From NCBI RefSeq assembly GCF_001423405.1, contig NZ_LMNS01000014.1:1-39887 (forward strand): a DNA stretch of 39,887 bases. The letters are read 5' to 3'. The notes under the pieces are model-generated. The model ran no database searches and had not been told where the DNA came from. It saw only the letters and a list, made by a program, of their open reading frames with translations. Source of the DNA: Methylobacterium sp. Leaf123. GTDB taxonomy: Bacteria > Pseudomonadota > Alphaproteobacteria > Rhizobiales > Beijerinckiaceae. This document shows, one piece after another, positions 38,362 to 39,887 of this stretch; the first letter of the stretch is position 1, and every line of letters begins with the position of its first letter. The position numbers were made by a program, and so were the translations under genes.

Positions 38362-38790
38362 CTAATATTCGTGGTAGACTGGTCGGTATATTGGGCTTGG
38401 TGGGGCACCGTAATGCTGAGCGGCCGGAATCCTAACGGCGGCGACTGGTACATCCGGTTCAAATGGCAGAAGGGCGGCTCCAGCCGAAACGAAGCCCGCC
38501 AGCGCCCGGACATTGTCCGGCTGCCGCGGATCACGCGAGATACGATCCGTTTCCCACTGGAGGCGCTTGTTGCAGGCCCGTGAGGGCAACCTGCCTACTG
38601 GGGAGCAGGTGTCGTGGCGAGCGCACGCGGCATCAAGCGCGTCGATGGGCGGCAACGGGGCGTTGTTGCCAAGACCACAATAGTTGCCGTGAAATAGGAT
38701 TGGCGGCTGTTGCAGGTCGGGCGAATACGCCAAAGCGGTTGCGCTTGAGCAGTTTACGAAAAAGAGAGCAGCAATACATCGAGAAATCAT
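38362..38790 (-). CDS. exported phospholipase-A2-like protein
   Basis: This protein of about 142 residues has a signal peptide (MISRCIAALFFVNCSSATAL, cleavage near LAYS). A PLA2-type core follows: GNYCGLGN, a calcium-loop-like segment, then DALDAACARHDTCS with the catalytic His-Asp pair. Other cysteines (CNKRL) can pair in the usual fold. It would cleave the sn-2 ester of phospholipids outside the cytoplasm. Related short bacterial PLA2-like proteins exist but are uncommon. An upstream ATG at 38808 is possible. Codon use looks more A/T-tolerant than in the island, suggesting a different origin. Confidence 0.65.
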   Translation of the reverse strand: MISRCIAALFFVNCSSATALAYSPDLQQPPILFHGNYCGLGNNAPLPPIDALDAACARHDTCSPVGRLPSRACNKRLQWETDRISRDPRQPDNVRALAGFVSAGAALLPFEPDVPVAAVRIPAAQHYGAPPSPIYRPVYHEY

Positions 38791-39067
38791 GGCTCTTGAC
38801 CCATTCATTCTGAGGCCAGCCTGACAGTACGGACCGAGAGGGCTATCAGCCAGGCCGGATCAGCGGTAGCCCGAGGCAGTTCCTCGGCTTTGTGAAGCGG
38901 CATCAGGACCGAGGCAGACGCCCGCATCGACATCGCTGTCGGTGTAGGATCCGTGGCGGCGGCTGCGATAGCAGCCGTCTCACGCGCTCGCCCACCGAAC
39001 AGGCTTTGCCCTCGACGGGAAGCGCGCTGCTTTGCCCTAAGTTACGATATCGCAGCCGCAATCAAGG

Positions 39068-39268
39068 CTAAAACTTCCGCTCGCGATGGATACGCTTCTT
39101 CTTCGGGAGCGCCTTATGGCGACCGATCGTGACACCGGCTTCATACACCGTGGGGCTCACCAAGGCCTTGGCCGGGGCCGGGCCGGCGGGCATCGCTTCA
39201 GCGGAGGTCGCGAAGGTTGCCAGGGTTAGGGCGGTCAGCAGCACCCGAAAAGCCCAGATCTTGTCCAT
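39068..39268 (-). CDS. small exported basic protein, 66 aa
   Basis: MDKIWAFRVLLTALTLATFA forms a signal peptide with cleavage near AEAM. The mature part is short and ends in a strongly basic stretch (HKALPKKKRIHRERKF). An AAAGGAG site precedes the start at 39268. I do not recognise the family. The base composition fits the right-edge region rather than the island. Confidence 0.6.
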   Translation of the reverse strand: MDKIWAFRVLLTALTLATFATSAEAMPAGPAPAKALVSPTVYEAGVTIGRHKALPKKKRIHRERKF

Positions 39269-39536
39269 GTGCGTTCACTCCTTTGTCCGATGCGTCAGAT
39301 CAGACCTCCATCGGCCAAGGCCGGACGCGACAACGCGTTTCGGCGTGAGGCGGTGCCTCAATCTTCGGGCTGCCCAAACGGTGGGTGCTGGGCTGCCCTG
39401 CGGAGGGACTGTTCCCGAAACAGGTCCGGTCTGTCTCCAGTCTTCGACGCCTCGTGGCATGTAAGATCGTACCTGCCAAACGCGCCGTTCGATTTCCGTC
39501 CCAGGACTATAGTTCTCTATCTTGAAACAGGATGAA

Positions 39537-39550
39537 TTGATCCTGATCAA
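39537..39550. promoter_or_regulatory. orphan perfect FixK/FNR-type box TTGATCCTGATCAA
   Basis: All ten consensus positions match. It lies in a 531-base stretch without a convincing gene, 268 nt from the leftward 66-aa gene. It may serve an unseen small RNA, or be left over from a gene removed when the nearby insertion sequence arrived. Confidence 0.75.
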
Positions 39551-39754
39551 CGCGCACAACGAACGTTCACGCCAATCGCGGATGTTTCAGACCGGCTTCC
39601 GTTCTTGTCAGATGCCGTCGAGCAACCGGTCGGGGCCGAACGATGAGCGCTGGCCCAGATCCGCGCCTTGATCGTGCAGGAATGTTCCGGCGCAGCGCCG
39701 TCCCTCATCGCGCAGCATTGTCAGGAACGTTCGCTCCTCATTGAGCTTCAACGA

Positions 39755-39784
39755 CTAGAGCCGTATCCGACCTGATTGCATCAG
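39755..39784. repeat. 30-bp repeat beside the transposase end, inverted copy of 4762-4791
   Basis: It begins CTAGAGCCGTATCCGACC and ends GCATCAG. It is the exact reverse complement of 4762-4791. It lies 15 bases beyond the stop of the partial transposase, so it is probably the terminal inverted repeat of that IS with its CTAG target. Confidence 0.7.
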
Positions 39785-39799
39785 AGTCCGTCCGATAAG

Positions 39800-39887
39800 T
39801 CATGATGCTCGCCCGAGCCTTCGGACGAGGATCATGACGGCGGCGGCGTAGAGGAAGGCCTGGGCCGAGGCGAGGGTCGCCTCCGGG
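39800..39887 (-). mobile_element. C-terminal end of an IS5-like transposase, cut by the window edge
   Basis: On the minus strand the last 28 codons read PEATLASAQAFLYAAAVMIL and then VRRLGRAS before TGA. This is the type of tail I associate with IS5-family transposases of Methylobacterium. The rest of the gene lies outside the window. The 30-bp repeat at 39755 is placed where the IS end should be. The family call is from memory of the tail, so moderate. Confidence 0.6.

Noticed and set aside
39275..39559. Leftward 94-codon frame at the right edge
   Set aside because: No ribosome site or recognisable motif, and its 5' part covers a perfect FixK-type box.

Overview
The window looks like alphaproteobacterial DNA, most probably from Methylobacterium or a close Rhizobiales relative. 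The G+C content is high by eye, the FixL, FixJ and FixK proteins resemble those of Bradyrhizobium and its relatives, and CTAG-bounded repeats of a rhizobial type are present. No rRNA, tRNA or CRISPR array was seen. The sequence cannot show whether this is chromosome or plasmid.

Left edge (1-9.9 kb): a LysR regulator beside a long inverted repeat, a small secreted protein, and an ABC-type membrane protein with a degenerate nucleotide-binding domain translationally coupled to an HlyD-type adaptor. A repeat-rich gap follows, then a Met-rich EF-hand exported protein and a small membrane-protein gene broken by a stop codon. A GH65 phosphorylase comes next, whose upstream HAD mutase gene has been cut by a deletion and joined to a truncated RND adaptor.

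Core (9.9-38.1 kb): an oxygen-responsive stress island. A soluble haem-PAS kinase FixL, its regulator FixJ, a receiver-only protein and a FixK/FNR-type regulator sit among about 20 operons. These carry five intact tandem universal stress proteins (USPs) and two USP remnants, Hsp20 and two triple-BON proteins. They also carry small c-type cytochromes, SPW-repeat and other small membrane proteins, and a K+-channel-like protein. An NRAMP-related transporter, a Ca-type and a CPx-type P-ATPase, a zinc alcohol dehydrogenase, a phasin, a cupin and an F1-ATPase inhibitor (zeta) paralogue complete the set. Twenty-one copies of a 14-bp TTGAT-N4-ATCAA-like box were found. About a dozen lie 53-73 nt before a start codon, as expected for class II FNR/FixK activation. 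The inferred circuit is: low O2, FixL, FixJ, FixK, then the boxes and the whole island. In content it resembles the mycobacterial DosR dormancy regulon (haem sensor, USPs, Hsp20, CtpF-type ATPase) but uses unrelated regulators.

The island is also decaying. The glucokinase, one cytochrome c and two USPs are broken by frameshifts, stops or deletions, while several neighbouring boxes remain intact.

Right edge (38.1-39.9 kb): a phospholipase-A2-like exported protein, a small exported protein, an orphan perfect box, and the end of an IS5-like transposase. The sequence next to that transposase matches an isolated 30-bp copy near 4.8 kb in inverted orientation.
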